A stretch of DNA of 64,000 nucleotides from the NCBI GenBank assembly GCA_951640195.1, contig OX621164.1, positions 3,577,098 through 3,641,097 of the forward strand. The letters are read 5' to 3'. Each line of letters opens with the position of its first letter. Position 1 is the first letter of the stretch. Position numbers and translations under genes: made by a program. Shown here piece after piece: positions 22,169-36,559 of this stretch. The notes below the pieces were generated by a model. That model did no database searches, was not told the DNA's origin, and was given only the letters and a program-made list of their open reading frames with translations. This DNA is from Porpolomopsis calyptriformis. Its lineage: Eukaryota; Basidiomycota; Agaricomycetes; Agaricales; Hygrophoraceae.

Positions 22169-22406
22169 TCAGGTGCAGCCACGGACGCAGATGGGTTCGG
22201 GCACAGGTTCGCGGGCAACAGCCTAAAAAGGGTGTCAGAGATTTAAACTTTTGTGAGATAAGAGATGGTCTGACCTCGGGAACGGGGACCGGGCTTGCGG
22301 TGACGAAAGTCATCACTAAGGATCGAGGGTAAGTGAGGAAGATACAAGGAGGGGAAAGAGACGTACAGCAGGCGACGACAAAAGTGACGAAGATTTTAGA
22401 TTGCAT
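22169..22406 (-). CDS. tiny secreted peptide, 44 aa
   Basis: Three exons (22406-22367, 22315-22275, 22222-22169) join in phase across GTACGT..TTAG and GTCAGA..TTTTAG introns. The product starts MQSKIFVTFVVACLMTFVTA, a textbook signal peptide. The mature part is under 30 residues, with acidic/proline repeats (VPVPEAVAREPVPEP) and two cysteines at the end (ICVRGCT). A TATA box lies about 70 nt upstream. Two introns in a gene this short argue against chance. It could be a small secreted effector or a precursor peptide; no family is recognised. It is easy to miss because without splicing the frame is unremarkable. Confidence 0.6.
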
Positions 22407-22473
22407 GGTAGGGGTTGTTAAGATGTTTGTGCGAGTGGGATGCTCTGAGGGAAGTAAGAGAAAGAGTGGAAGA

Positions 22474-22480
22474 TTTTATA
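22474..22480 (-). promoter_or_regulatory. TATA box of the tiny secreted peptide gene
   Basis: Read on the minus strand the sequence is CTATAAAAT, 68 nt upstream of the ATG at 22406. Confidence 0.45.
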
Positions 22481-22986
22481 GAGCGGAACGATAAACGAGT
22501 GACCGAAAATGGATTGCATTGAAAGGGAAGACCGAAAATGGGAATTGAATATATATATTGTCATGACGAGATGTGATCGAATGTCTAAATATGGATGTCC
22601 TTGTACCTGATTAGGTCACTCTCTTTCTTTCAACTCTGGTCATTGGTTTCATGACTTGTACCATTCCCTCACACGGCTGGCCCGCTAATTTAAAACGCGT
22701 ATTCACTCGTTATTCACACAGAACAACAACAATCCCGCCCCGAGCTCGCCACCATCCAGGCACATTCTGGAAAATCGCACTCGCTCAGTCCATCGACTCT
22801 GATCTCTCTTTGGGAATACAGAAAGCAAAGCGTTTTCTCAGTTTTCATTATCTCGGCCTTTGCGCGATCATATTCTACCAACTCGACCGAAACCGTCTCT
22901 TGACCGCTCCTCAACATCTCGAAGACACCGTCTCTGCCAACTTGATACATGTCCCCGCCTATGCCTGTACTTCCTTTGTCGTAAGT

Positions 22987-23123
22987 CGCCAGCTACTCTT
23001 CCCCACACGTGCATCTCCACGCCAACTACTCTTCCCCACACGCGCATCTCCTCGCCAACTACTCTTCCCCACACGCGCATCTCCACACCAACTACTCTTA
23101 CCCACACGCGCATCTCCACGCCA
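22987..23123 (+). repeat. 33-bp minisatellite, 4.2 copies
   Basis: Four tandem 33-bp units plus 5 bases, differing by one to three substitutions each; core CAACTACTCTTCCCCACACG. A canonical GTAAGT sits directly before the array (22981) and an ATTTAG acceptor directly after it (ends 23128), so the array is probably intronic, in the 5' leader of the 23141 gene. Confidence 0.85.
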
Positions 23124-23140
23124 TTTAGACCGGCCAAGCC

Positions 23141-23521
23141 ATGAACGCATTGGTCTATTCCCACCACATGCGTCCCATATCCACCCCTCATGGTTTTCTT
23201 GTCGATTCGTCTGCGTTCACCTTGTTCGATTCCTGCCCGTGCACCGGCCACGATGTCCCCAAGCCTGTCTTTGACGTTCCTTCCTACTTCAGACTCTGCA
23301 AACGGTCCAAACGGTCCTATGCCGACCCCCTCGGTGCTACCTATACCGACGACGACGACGTTGACGCCGACAGCACCTTCGACACTTCCATATCTACACT
23401 TGACTCTTTCGGCCCAACCACACCTCCTCATTCTCCAACCAACAACATATCCGGACGCCCTCTCTCCGATTTTCTTGCCCCACTCGCTTTGGCTTCACCC
23501 GACTCCAAGACAGTAACCTAG
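23141..23521 (+). CDS. hypothetical acidic/Ser-rich protein, 126 aa
   Basis: Single-exon coding region beginning MNALVYSHHMRPISTPHGFL. It has a short basic patch (RLCKRSKRS), an acidic patch (TDDDDVDAD) and a Ser/Thr/Pro-rich C-terminus; no transmembrane segment or signal peptide. Codon use and lack of repeats in the C-terminal half look like real coding. A splice-donor/acceptor pair flanking the upstream minisatellite implies a 5'-UTR intron ending 13 nt before the ATG; an alternative is that coding begins further upstream. Function unknown. It is tail-to-tail with iPGM, 221 bp apart. Confidence 0.6.
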   Translation: MNALVYSHHMRPISTPHGFLVDSSAFTLFDSCPCTGHDVPKPVFDVPSYFRLCKRSKRSYADPLGATYTDDDDVDADSTFDTSISTLDSFGPTTPPHSPTNNISGRPLSDFLAPLALASPDSKTVT

Positions 23522-23742
23522 CACCCACACCGTAATTCGTAACTGTATTCCACAACCATGTATTTTACCCAATCTATTTCACATTCCTTCAATGATCATT
23601 TGAGGAACGAGAACAACCGTTGATTGCACAGCACAAACGATTCTACCAGTATGGATACACATCTATTTTTACTCTATTTGAGAAGCAAAGATCGACCCGT
23701 CATTTCTGCCAACAATATATCAATCATCATATACAATCAAAC

Positions 23743-25733
23743 TCAGTTAATCATACCTTCAGCTTTGGGCAAGCCCTGGCAAGAACATGAATAGAATTCT
23801 CTCCAGATCACGAAAAACTCACCATGACATCCAACACAGTGGGCGCAACATCGCACAACGCTCCTTCATCTTCGTCCTTCTTCTTATCCTCCTTGAATTG
23901 GAGCTTCTTTGAATCTCCAGTCATGATAAATGGTACCACGTTCGTTGTGTGCGCCGTATGCGGCGCGCCCGTCTCGGGATTCACCATCTGCTCAGCATTC
24001 CCATGATCGGCCGTGATGAGCAAGATATACCCCGCTTCCTGACACGCCTCATACACCATCCCGACCGCCTTATCCGTCTCAGAAACAGCCTCAACGGCCG
24101 CATCGTACACGCCCGTGTGACCTACCTTCAAAAACCAGTCCCCACGTCAGAATTTCTTGCACTGGGAGGACATCGCTTACCATATCAGGCGGTGCAAAAT
24201 TACACATAATAAATTCATGCTCGGCCTTCTTAACAAGCTCGGCGACCTTGTTCGCAACGCTATGCACGCTCATCTTCGGGTCCTTATCATACGTGGCGAC
24301 CTTGGGTGACGGGATCAGATGTCGTTCCTCGTTCTCGAACTGCTTCTCGACGCCTCCGTTGAAGAAGAAAGTGACGTGAGCGTATTTCTCAGTTTCTAAC
24401 ACCGCTCAGTTTTTCGTTTTACAGGCATAAGAAAAAGACGGTACCGGCGATGTGGGCTTGCTTGATACCATGCTTTGAGAGCCATTCGGATAACACATTG
24501 GTCATGAGCTGGGGAGGGAATGCGACTGGGAAGGGGAAATCGGCGTTATACCTTGACATGGTCGTTATATGCTAGATAAAGAATGAGATTCAACAGGTTA
24601 AACCAAGTACAAGTATGACGCACTAGATCTTTCGGCACCTCCACTTCAATGGGTTTGTCTGCAAGTCCCATCAAGCTCACCATCTCCCTCATCCGATCGG
24701 ACCGGTAGTTGAAAAAGAAAAGGGTATCACCATCTGGAGTGTGGATGAATATGATTTCATAACCGCAGAATAAAACAACGTTCACCTTTAATCCTCCCAG
24801 CTTCTCCGTTGACGATGATCGGCTTCAAAAACTCATCTGTCAAATCCTTCGCGTAATTGTCTTCGATGGCCTTGACCGCATCTTCCCCGTTTTCCCCCTC
24901 GCCACGCACAAGACCATCCACAGCAATCTTGACCCGGTCCCAGCGCTTATCGCGGTCCATAGCATAATATCGTCCGATGACGGACGCCAGCTCTCCGTAC
25001 TCCTCCCGTTTCATAAACTCAAGGAGCTCGGTGGCATAACCCGCTGCGGAACGCGGGGCGGTATCACGTCCATCACCAAAAAAGTGGACGTAGGTATGCG
25101 GGACGCCGAGTTCCTTCGCGCTCTCGAGCAGGGCATAGAGGTGGGTGTTGTGCGAGTGAACGCCACCATCGGAAACCTTTTTTTTGGTCAATGGGATGAT
25201 TTCTCTTCTCTCTATCGGGACACCAACGAAGCTCTCACCAAACCCAATAAATGCAATCTCCCATTCCCGTCTATCGCCCGTTGGAAGCTCTCGACGATCT
25301 TCGGAGACTTGTGGAACTCGCGCTTCTTTATGGACATATCAATCCTGACGATATCTTGCCACACAACACGCCCCGCGCCGATATTCAAGTGTCTGTCGGC
25401 AAAATAAAAATAAATAAGACGAGCGATGATAGAGATCAAAAAATCGTCGACTGACCCAACTTCCGAATTCCCCATGAGGCCATCACTGAGACCGACGGCT
25501 AAGCCATGGGCGGCGAGCGTGCGATAGCTATGGGTTTCAGCGATGGTATCCATATTCGTTGTAATCGCAGCCTCGATCGCATTTCCCTTTGTGCCTTTCT
25601 CTGGTGCTATCCCCCAGCCATCGTGGACACTTGTTTCGAACGTGAATGAAAATCGTAAGTCGTTAGGTGTGTGCGATGGATGGCAGGAAACGATTTACAT
25701 CAGGCAGACTTTATTCTTCACTTCGGTCGACAT
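23743..25733 (-). CDS. 2,3-bisphosphoglycerate-independent phosphoglycerate mutase
   Basis: Glycolytic/gluconeogenic interconversion of 3- and 2-phosphoglycerate through a phosphoserine intermediate, Mn-dependent, cytosolic. Exon 1 (25733-25698) reads [11 protein letters not shown], then across a 66-nt intron [20 protein letters not shown]. The catalytic Ser block is [20 protein letters not shown] with an intron inside the motif. Further blocks: [67 protein letters not shown] region, [58 protein letters not shown], and the last exon [10 protein letters not shown]. Domain order and all metal ligands expected for the family are present. Its start codon is only 87 bp from the start of the divergent Crinkler gene, and its 5' end is duplicated at 28.8 kb. 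Confidence 0.95.
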
Positions 25734-25757
25734 TGGAAGAGTTTCCATCACGTGTTT
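25461..25757 (-). repeat. 297-bp direct repeat, original copy (iPGM 5' end)
   Basis: Covers the iPGM start codon, exon 1, intron 1, the DGWG exon up to the GNSEVG region, and the first bases of the promoter. It recurs in the same orientation at 28766-29061 with a small number of substitutions and short indels. Confidence 0.9.
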
Positions 25758-25820
25758 TTGTGACGCACTTTCAGCCCCAATCCACTCACTCACTCTACAC
25801 ATTCTCCTGCGAAGAGCACC

Positions 25821-28309
25821 ATGCCAGACATGCTTAACCTGAATTGTTGCATAATCGTACCTGGGGGCGGACGAACCTTTCCGATTAGGGTTGAAGGCAC
25901 CAGTGATGTTGATGACCTCAAACTGGTAATCCACGAAAGGGATCCAGGCATTCCCAGCGTACTTGTCGACCTATTCAAGGTAAACTATTCAATTACGAGG
26001 CTTCAAGTCGGTGTAACCGTTGAAACCTCCAGGTTTCTATCCCAATCAACAAAGCCATCCCAATCCCAATCAACAAAGATTTGGAAGAAGCTCTGGACCA
26101 TCTTGATCTGGATCATATGGAGCCGTTGCACCCCTTTGCAAAACTCTCTTCGATATTCCCCGACCAGCCTGCCGAAGATCATGTCCACATTGTCATAAGA
26201 CCTTTGTCCCTTGGTGAGTTGGACCAGCCCACTTATCTCTACCATTTCTGACTAGATCAATCATCGATGTTCATTTTTCCAAATTTCTCCACTTTAACAC
26301 GTTTGCCGGGTCATTCCTACACACTTGGGTCTTATCATTATTTCAAATTTATGGCTCATTTTCTCACTCCAACCTTGTCGATGGTTCATCCGTGCCATGC
26401 CATCCAACTCTGCAAAATCTGGCTTTTGGGGTGTCTCTGAGAACAGAAGGCCCTCCGCCTAAGCGCCCCCGATTTTCACCAGACGATGGTATGAGATTTC
26501 AATTGGTCATTTCTTGGGCCCTCTCAGATCCAGCCTTAGCTTACAGTCAGGCTCCTGAATGATCGGGAAGCGGATCGTCCGCATCAAATTGTATTCAACC
26601 TGCGCGAGGCATTGTGGAACAAAACGGATGCTTGGGCAACAATCATCCGTAGTTCTAAAGAAATGGTTCCTGATATCACACTCAATGAGGTAAGGTTGTC
26701 TGATAGCTAACCTAAACGCGAAGACAATTCTGATGTATTGTCATGTAGGCAGCGGCGGAATCGTTCGAAGCCTCCTTCGTTGACCTGACCCACATTCTGG
26801 ATTGGGATCCCCTCGAGGATTCAAGGTTGTTCGAGCTATGCCCACGCTTTCTGGTCCGCGAGGAATACATCGAGTTTGATAAATACCTATACAATCCTCA
26901 TAATCATCATCACGTCCTACTTGTGGGGCAACCAGGAATAGGTTTGTGGATCTTTTCTTGGGCTTGGAAATCGTGATTGAGTGGTTTCATAAATAGGTAA
27001 AACGGTATACTTGACATATTGCCTTTTAAGACGGCTTATTGATGGCAAACCTACCATTTTTGCGCTGTCGCCCGACTTTCGTTACTTGTTTCTTGAGTCG
27101 GGTGTCTACTGGATTCCGAATGATTCGTTCACGCTAGCAGAGCACTTGGACCTCGTTAGGCAATATCCGGATAGGCTTGCCCTGTTCGATCTTAATGACG
27201 ACCAACCAACCCCAATCAAGTTCAAAACCTGGAAAATCCTGGTGACATCGGCACCGAAGAGGCGCCGATTCAAGGAATGGGTCAAACAGAAGAAGGTCAA
27301 GAAGTTTTTCATGAAGACATGGTCATGGTCCGAGATTTATGTTGCTCGGTAGATGCATTCACATTGTTTGAGTGACCTGATACCGAATTTTTTGACCAGT
27401 GAATATGCCAAAGAGCCTCGTGAATGGCACCAGTTGCACGCCATGTTTGTCAAATATGGAGGTTCACCAAGGGCTCTCTTTTCCATGACGGAAACCGATA
27501 TCGAGGCGGATATCTTACGTGCGATCAACAACTGTACCGACCTCATCCAGCTATTTCTGGATTCCGACAGTGGATTCAAGGACGATGTCAGCAATTTGCT
27601 CATTGAAGTCAATCCTCGAATCGATGAAAACGGTGTGGAGTGGCGTAATGTCTCTGATAGCCAAATCACTTCTCGATACATCTTCGACGAACTTTTGCAG
27701 GAGAAGAGGGAGAAACTCGTCAACAGCATACAGGAAGTGTTTCAAATGCTCTTTCGTAATCCCTCAACTCGATCGGCCTCTGGTATACTGTTTGAAAGAG
27801 CTGGACACCGATATTTGTTCGCCTCTCTCGCGTCGCCACTTCAAGTTCGATCGCTTTCAAACTCTGAATTGATATCGCTAGACTTGGGACACATTACACG
27901 TATCAAAAATTTTGCATCCGACGAGATTAGCTCCTTCAACAAGCTCGATTACACTCGGTACTACCAGCCGCTGTCCTCCACCGTCGCTGGAATTGATTCG
28001 TTTGTCCTTGAAGTTGATGGAAAGACACCTACCGCTGTGGTTTTGTTTCAGTTCACTACCTCTTTGCACCATCCGATAAACCCTGCCTTCTTGCCTAAGT
28101 TATGCCAGCGAAGCGACCGCAGTGTCAAATGGAAACTTGTCTACGTCGTTCCTCAACAAATCGAGGCTGACTATGTTGCTCAACCGTGGAAGCCGGCATC
28201 ACTTGGAAAGACATGGGAGAGCCGAGTTGAGCAGTACGTTTGGGGAGTTGATGTACAGAAACTTTGGGATGAGATGCGCACGGGAAAGATGTCCGACAGT
28301 TTGATTTAG
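25821..28309 (+). CDS. Crinkler (CRN) effector-like protein: Ub-like header, P-loop NTPase, nuclease-like C-terminus, 659 aa
   Basis: Seven exons join in phase: 25821-25979, 26033-26213, 26447-26488, 26547-26689, 26749-26941, 26997-27348 and 27400-28309. The first 113 residues are a Crinkler N-terminal domain: LNCCIIVPGGGRTFPIRVEG, then VDDLKLVIHE, LFKVSIPINK, LHPFAKLSSIFPDQP and HVHIVIRPL. A P-loop follows at about residues 233-241 (VGQPGIG-KT, split by an intron), with LALFDLNDD as Walker B and SWSEIYVAREYAKEPREWH after it. The C-terminus has IDSFVLEVDGKTPTAVVLFQ then FTTSLHHP, resembling the restriction-endonuclease-like domains of CR-type proteins. A 233-nt intron is unusually long here. 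The sequence PINK is duplicated in the header. Fungal CRNs are proposed intra- or interspecies conflict effectors; nuclease activity is inferred. Confidence 0.85.
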
Positions 28310-28765
28310 CTTGTTGCGCCCCCCCATTGTATCCTCCTTTTTTGTCGCCGACCAGGCAACGAGCACCCCTATTGGTGCGCATGTTGTGGGTTCAAGAGGG
28401 TCACTAATCTGTGATTTCCATCGTGAATGTGATATTACATCGGGGTTGCTTTCAGCCTTATGGGATTTCGCAGGTGCTTGCTTGCTAAACTGACTCATTA
28501 ACCCGCTGTAGGCTGACAATGCAATATCGATCGGCTTACCGGGATGAAGCCAATCGTGTCGCAACCTCATTCTAACTAATTTTTCGGCAGCATTGGTTTC
28601 GAGCTATGTTCCTGAAGTTGGGGACGGTGGTCATTCACGAGATCGAGAATTTGGCGGATCCTTGGTTGAGCTTGCACACAGTGGTAGCCGATATCCAGAG
28701 TATTAGTGGTTACTGAACGGCCTCCTGGCCAGGTGTTTGTTCAATGATTCCCTGAAGAATTACTT
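28310..28765. other. CRN 3' flank holding the end of an opposite-strand coding relic
   Basis: The 3' flank of the CRN gene, repeated in inverted form at 38338-38820. Its minus strand near 28766-28590 carries a damaged version of the reading frame that is open at 38176-38538, so the cassette ends in the 3' part of a tail-to-tail neighbour. Confidence 0.6.
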
Positions 28766-29061
28766 CCGAATTCCCCATGAGGCCATCACTGAGACCGACA
28801 GCTAAGCCATGGGCGGCGAGCGTGCGATAGCTATGGGCTTCAGCGATGGTATCCATATTCGTTGTAATCGCAGCCTCGATCGCATTTCCCTTTGTGCCTT
28901 TCTCTGGTGCTATCCCCCAGCCATCGTGGACACTTTTTTCGCCGCGAATGAGAACCCGTAAGTCGTTAGGTGTGTGCGATGGATGGCGGGAAACGATTTA
29001 CATCAGGCAGACTTTATTCTTCACTTCGGTCGACACTGGAAGAGTTTCCATCACGTGTTTT
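28766..29061 (-). pseudogene. start-less duplicate of the iPGM 5' end (direct repeat copy 2)
   Basis: Near-identical to 25461-25757. The initiator is destroyed: CAT on the plus strand in the original (25731-25733) is CAC here (29034-29036), i.e. ATG to GTG. Intron 1 has several substitutions. The copy stops within the exon encoding the GNSEVG region, so it could never make the enzyme. It lies 79 bp upstream of the gene at 29140, in the same geometry that intact iPGM has to the CRN gene. Confidence 0.88.
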
Positions 29062-29139
29062 TACGACTCGCGAGGGAAGTCTCCATCTCCATCGAATCGT
29101 TTCGGTACAATCACGTGAAAGCACGCTGATTTGACCTTG

Positions 29140-30666
29140 ATGTCACCGATCAAGAGGGACCGAATTTCTGTCAAACCATTCGCGAGGGTCCCAGCGTTAC
29201 TCAATCTTCCTCCAATCCGGTGCGCACCTTCCTCAGTCTCTAATATATCGTCTAGCCGAGCAATTGCTGGAGGGGTCGACCTTTCCGAAGGCTGCCTCGT
29301 AACAAAGACTGTTAAGTACACACACCAGCTCACCCACTGGGTCAATGCAGTTCGCGATAAGAGCGGAGGTCCCCATCTGATCGTAAGTAGAAGGTTCATG
29401 GGTGGACATTGGTCACAGTTGCTGAGTCTCTTCCTATAGGAGGAACTCATTTGGCGTGATTTGCGTATCGTTCCCTATGAAAATTTCACTCTCAATGATC
29501 CATGTAATCTCTCCTACCGTAAGTTTGAAAGTTATGTCCAACGAGGCCTCTCTGATTTTGAACAAGTCGAAGCATTTATCCACACATCGCTTGACCTTTA
29601 TGCTTTCATTGCAGTGACGGCATCTTCATCAACTCTCGATGACCTTCTGGAGATGGTCAAATTCGATAATGATCGCCGACAGCAGGAATTAGATGAAACT
29701 GGATTTGTGCCGACCCGTTTGCTTGATGCGAGTGTCCGTCTCATCAATGTTGCGCGGCCCTGACCTTTTTGTGAACAGTTCTCATTGCCAAGTGTCACCA
29801 ATCCAGAGTATGAACTTATTGCATTACATCCAGAACATTTCCTCCCTAGGGGCAATGTCCTCACAGTCTATAGTCCCGGAGCCGGAACGCACAAGAACTA
29901 CGTTGCAGCCGAGGACCGATATCTTCGTGAATCACCTGATCCTAATAGCCCTCGTTTTCTACCCTTCCGCCACAACTATGGCGACCGCAGCGTTGCTATG
30001 CGAATAAATATTTTTCTTGTAATACTAAATGCCGACATCAAATTCCGGCGCTACTTTGAAATGATCAGGCAGGACCCTCCTCCGATGCCCCTCCCAGACG
30101 ATGTGACAAACCTCATGCATCGTACTGCGGACTTGATAGATCTCCTCTACTGGAGGCCCGTGCCAACAAAGGGTTCGAAAGGGGAGGCGATTGCAGCTCA
30201 TATGCAAGCTATCAGGCGACAAAATGATGGAAGAGCCGCCAGGCCTAACCCTGCAGGGTTCATTGAGAGAGTGTCTAGTGATAAGGCTGAGATGGGAGAG
30301 GCCCAAGATGAGGACGTCCGGACTCCACCTGATGTTTGGACACCGGAACGTCGTCGCAGGGAGCTTGACTGGCTAGCAAGCACAGATTTGGAGACACGAA
30401 AGGCTTATGGGAGGGTGCTAATGAGTGGTCATGGTGTGTTTCTCTTCCTTTCATCACCACCAACCATTAATCCAGTCCTTGCATAGACTGTGATTACGAT
30501 GAGGCTTTGTTCGAGGACGCATTCCCACTCAACGACAGTGAGTGTTTCCCCCTTTGCTTTTCACTTGCACCTCATTATTATCTGCTAAACAGCGCATATA
30601 TATTCTGATCCAACAACTGTGGAGGCATGGATGCAAGGAGTTGATGCCCAGGGCTTGAACTGTTGA
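29140..30666 (+). CDS. unrecognised protein gene, five exons
   Basis: Exon 1 begins MSPIKRDRISVKPFARVPAL and ends at GGPHLI; a GTAAGT..CTATAG intron leads to EELIWRDLRIVPYENFTLND. A 45-nt intron with GTCCGT donor (29734-29778) leads to FSLPSVTNPEYELIALHPEH. A GTGTGT intron leads to DCDYDEALFEDAFPLND, and a final exon ends with AQGLNC before the TGA at 30664-30666. It is hydrophilic, with helical regions (LDDLLEMVKFDNDRRQQELD; WTPERRRRELDWLASTDLE), no signal peptide or membrane segment. I do not recognise the family. Its promoter now borders the dead iPGM copy, so it was probably once head-to-head with iPGM. Confidence 0.6.
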
Positions 30667-31170
30667 TGGAGAGAGGGGGAGGAAGGGGCGGGTCTGGATG
30701 CGGGTGCAGCAATCCGGCGTGGGTTAACTGGTTATCTTGATGGTCACAAAGTTCGACCCTGTATCTAGGCATTTACGCTGTGCAAGGTCATCCAAAATTT
30801 CGACTTTTGCCGTCAGTTTATTGAAGCTTCCCAAGTCCGTATTTCCGTCATAAACTTTACATTACGCTTCATAGAGTCAAGGATATGCAACGCCAGCCGC
30901 ATTCATGAGTTCGGGTACCTCGGTATCTATACATTCAGAAGGTCAGAGTCCTGTCCGCTGGGTGAAGGTAGGAACTAACGATCTTCTGTGTTTTGCATGC
31001 GATAGGCAAATATACATTCCTTACCTTTGGCTAAAATGAGCCAAGAACTACTGAACTTGCACGGTAACCACACGTACCAGGGCCAAAAATAAATTCACCT
31101 CCCAATTGTGAGATATTTCCTTGTTTGCCAATGAGTGACGGGTGCTTTAATGCTCCCTAATAAGTCGATT
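30667..31170. other. intergenic, no gene supported
   Basis: About 500 bases after a purine-rich stretch. A GTTCGACCC-containing segment near 30750 resembles a tRNA T-arm but no full cloverleaf can be drawn. Confidence 0.5.
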
Positions 31171-31857
31171 TTATAAGTTGTGGACCATAAACAACTTGAC
31201 GAAAAGGATCACCCCTATACTCTTCACGATCGTTGACAGTACTCCCGCAGTGACATAACTCTTCTTCGGGGCTCCGGTCGCTGTCCTGGTTAGAGATTCT
31301 ATCATGCCCAAGGTTTGATACAATTCCCGACTTGGATCGGCAAATATCGGGCCTTGGAATCCAGTTAATTCTGTTAAAAGAATATGGCTCATGTAGGGTA
31401 TATAATTGAGAGAGACGGCACCAGCATAGTTAGAAATCGGATTCCATTCACCGCAGCCTATAACGACAATCTTTGCGTTTGCCTGCTCCAAGGCTTCATT
31501 GCGGACAGAAGCCAACTGCGCCACGTATTGCTTGGCATCGTGGGTCATGCAATGAGACTGGGCTCGAGACAACAATTATGTCGTTTACCTGACAAATCTT
31601 CAAAGACTATGAACATCACAGAATAAACTATAGGATTAAGGAACATACCCCGCAGAAAAAGTGTCCTATAAAAGACCAGTAGAGATCAGTATGAAAACAG
31701 TGTCTTGAGGACGAAGCTCACGAATAAAAACAAGGATAGTTTTGTCAGCATCAAAGAGTGACTCCAGTTGTATTTTCTCGCCCTTGGCATTAAGAACGTC
31801 CGATTTGAGTATCTGGGAGGTGGTATTTTCATCTACGAGAGCATTTGGATCAGCCAT
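31171..31857 (-). CDS. AhpC/TSA-like thioredoxin-fold protein (PRXL2/FAM213-like)
   Basis: Exon 1 starts MADPNALVDENTTSQIL and runs to LESLFDADKTILVFI. Splicing (GTGAGC donor, TATAG acceptor) completes RHFFCG, the active-site-like position of PRXL2-type peroxiredoxin-like proteins. After an intron whose acceptor is ambiguous (60 or about 91 nt), the last exon reads QYVAQLASVRNEALEQANAK, IVVIGCGEWNPISNYAG, then a hydrophobic C-terminus. Family members reduce peroxides or quinone-like substrates or have unknown redox roles. Whether the second active-site Cys is retained depends on the exact splice (a SHC motif is available if the acceptor at the CCCAG is used). Shares an 80-bp bidirectional promoter with the ISWI gene. 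Confidence 0.7.
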
Positions 31858-31936
31858 GATGCTTCGCTAACTGTTGTTTGGAGGAGGAAGCGCGTTCGTC
31901 ACGTCACCGGTCACACACGACACTCAGGACAAAAAC

Positions 31937-36374
<4,438 letters not shown>

Positions 36375-36559
36375 CCCAACCGGCGGTTGATGAGGTCACT
36401 CGGTATAGACGAACCACACCCTATAATCATTGACGTGGCGGTGACAGGGTTGTGATAGATATGCACTGGGCAGGAGACGGACGACACTTGATATCACTAG
36501 TGCTTAGTGTAGACGACGCTGTGTCCCGCATCTTTATAATACAGTACTCTTTTAATTTA

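Noticed and set aside
22868..23431. 187-codon minus-strand open frame across the minisatellite
   Set aside because: Its length comes from the 33-bp repeat, which is open in several frames. It has no splice or motif support, and the plus-strand gene explains the conserved part.
27349..27399. In-frame TAG in the Crinkler gene just before an ATG, suggesting two genes or a pseudogene
   Set aside because: A canonical 51-nt intron (GTAGAT..GACCAG) removes the stop and joins SWSEIYVAR to EYAKEPREWH in phase; the inverted copy has the same intron.
30700..30775. tRNA-like sequence with a GTTCGACCC T-arm motif
   Set aside because: No acceptor stem or anticodon arm can be paired with it; it is probably chance.
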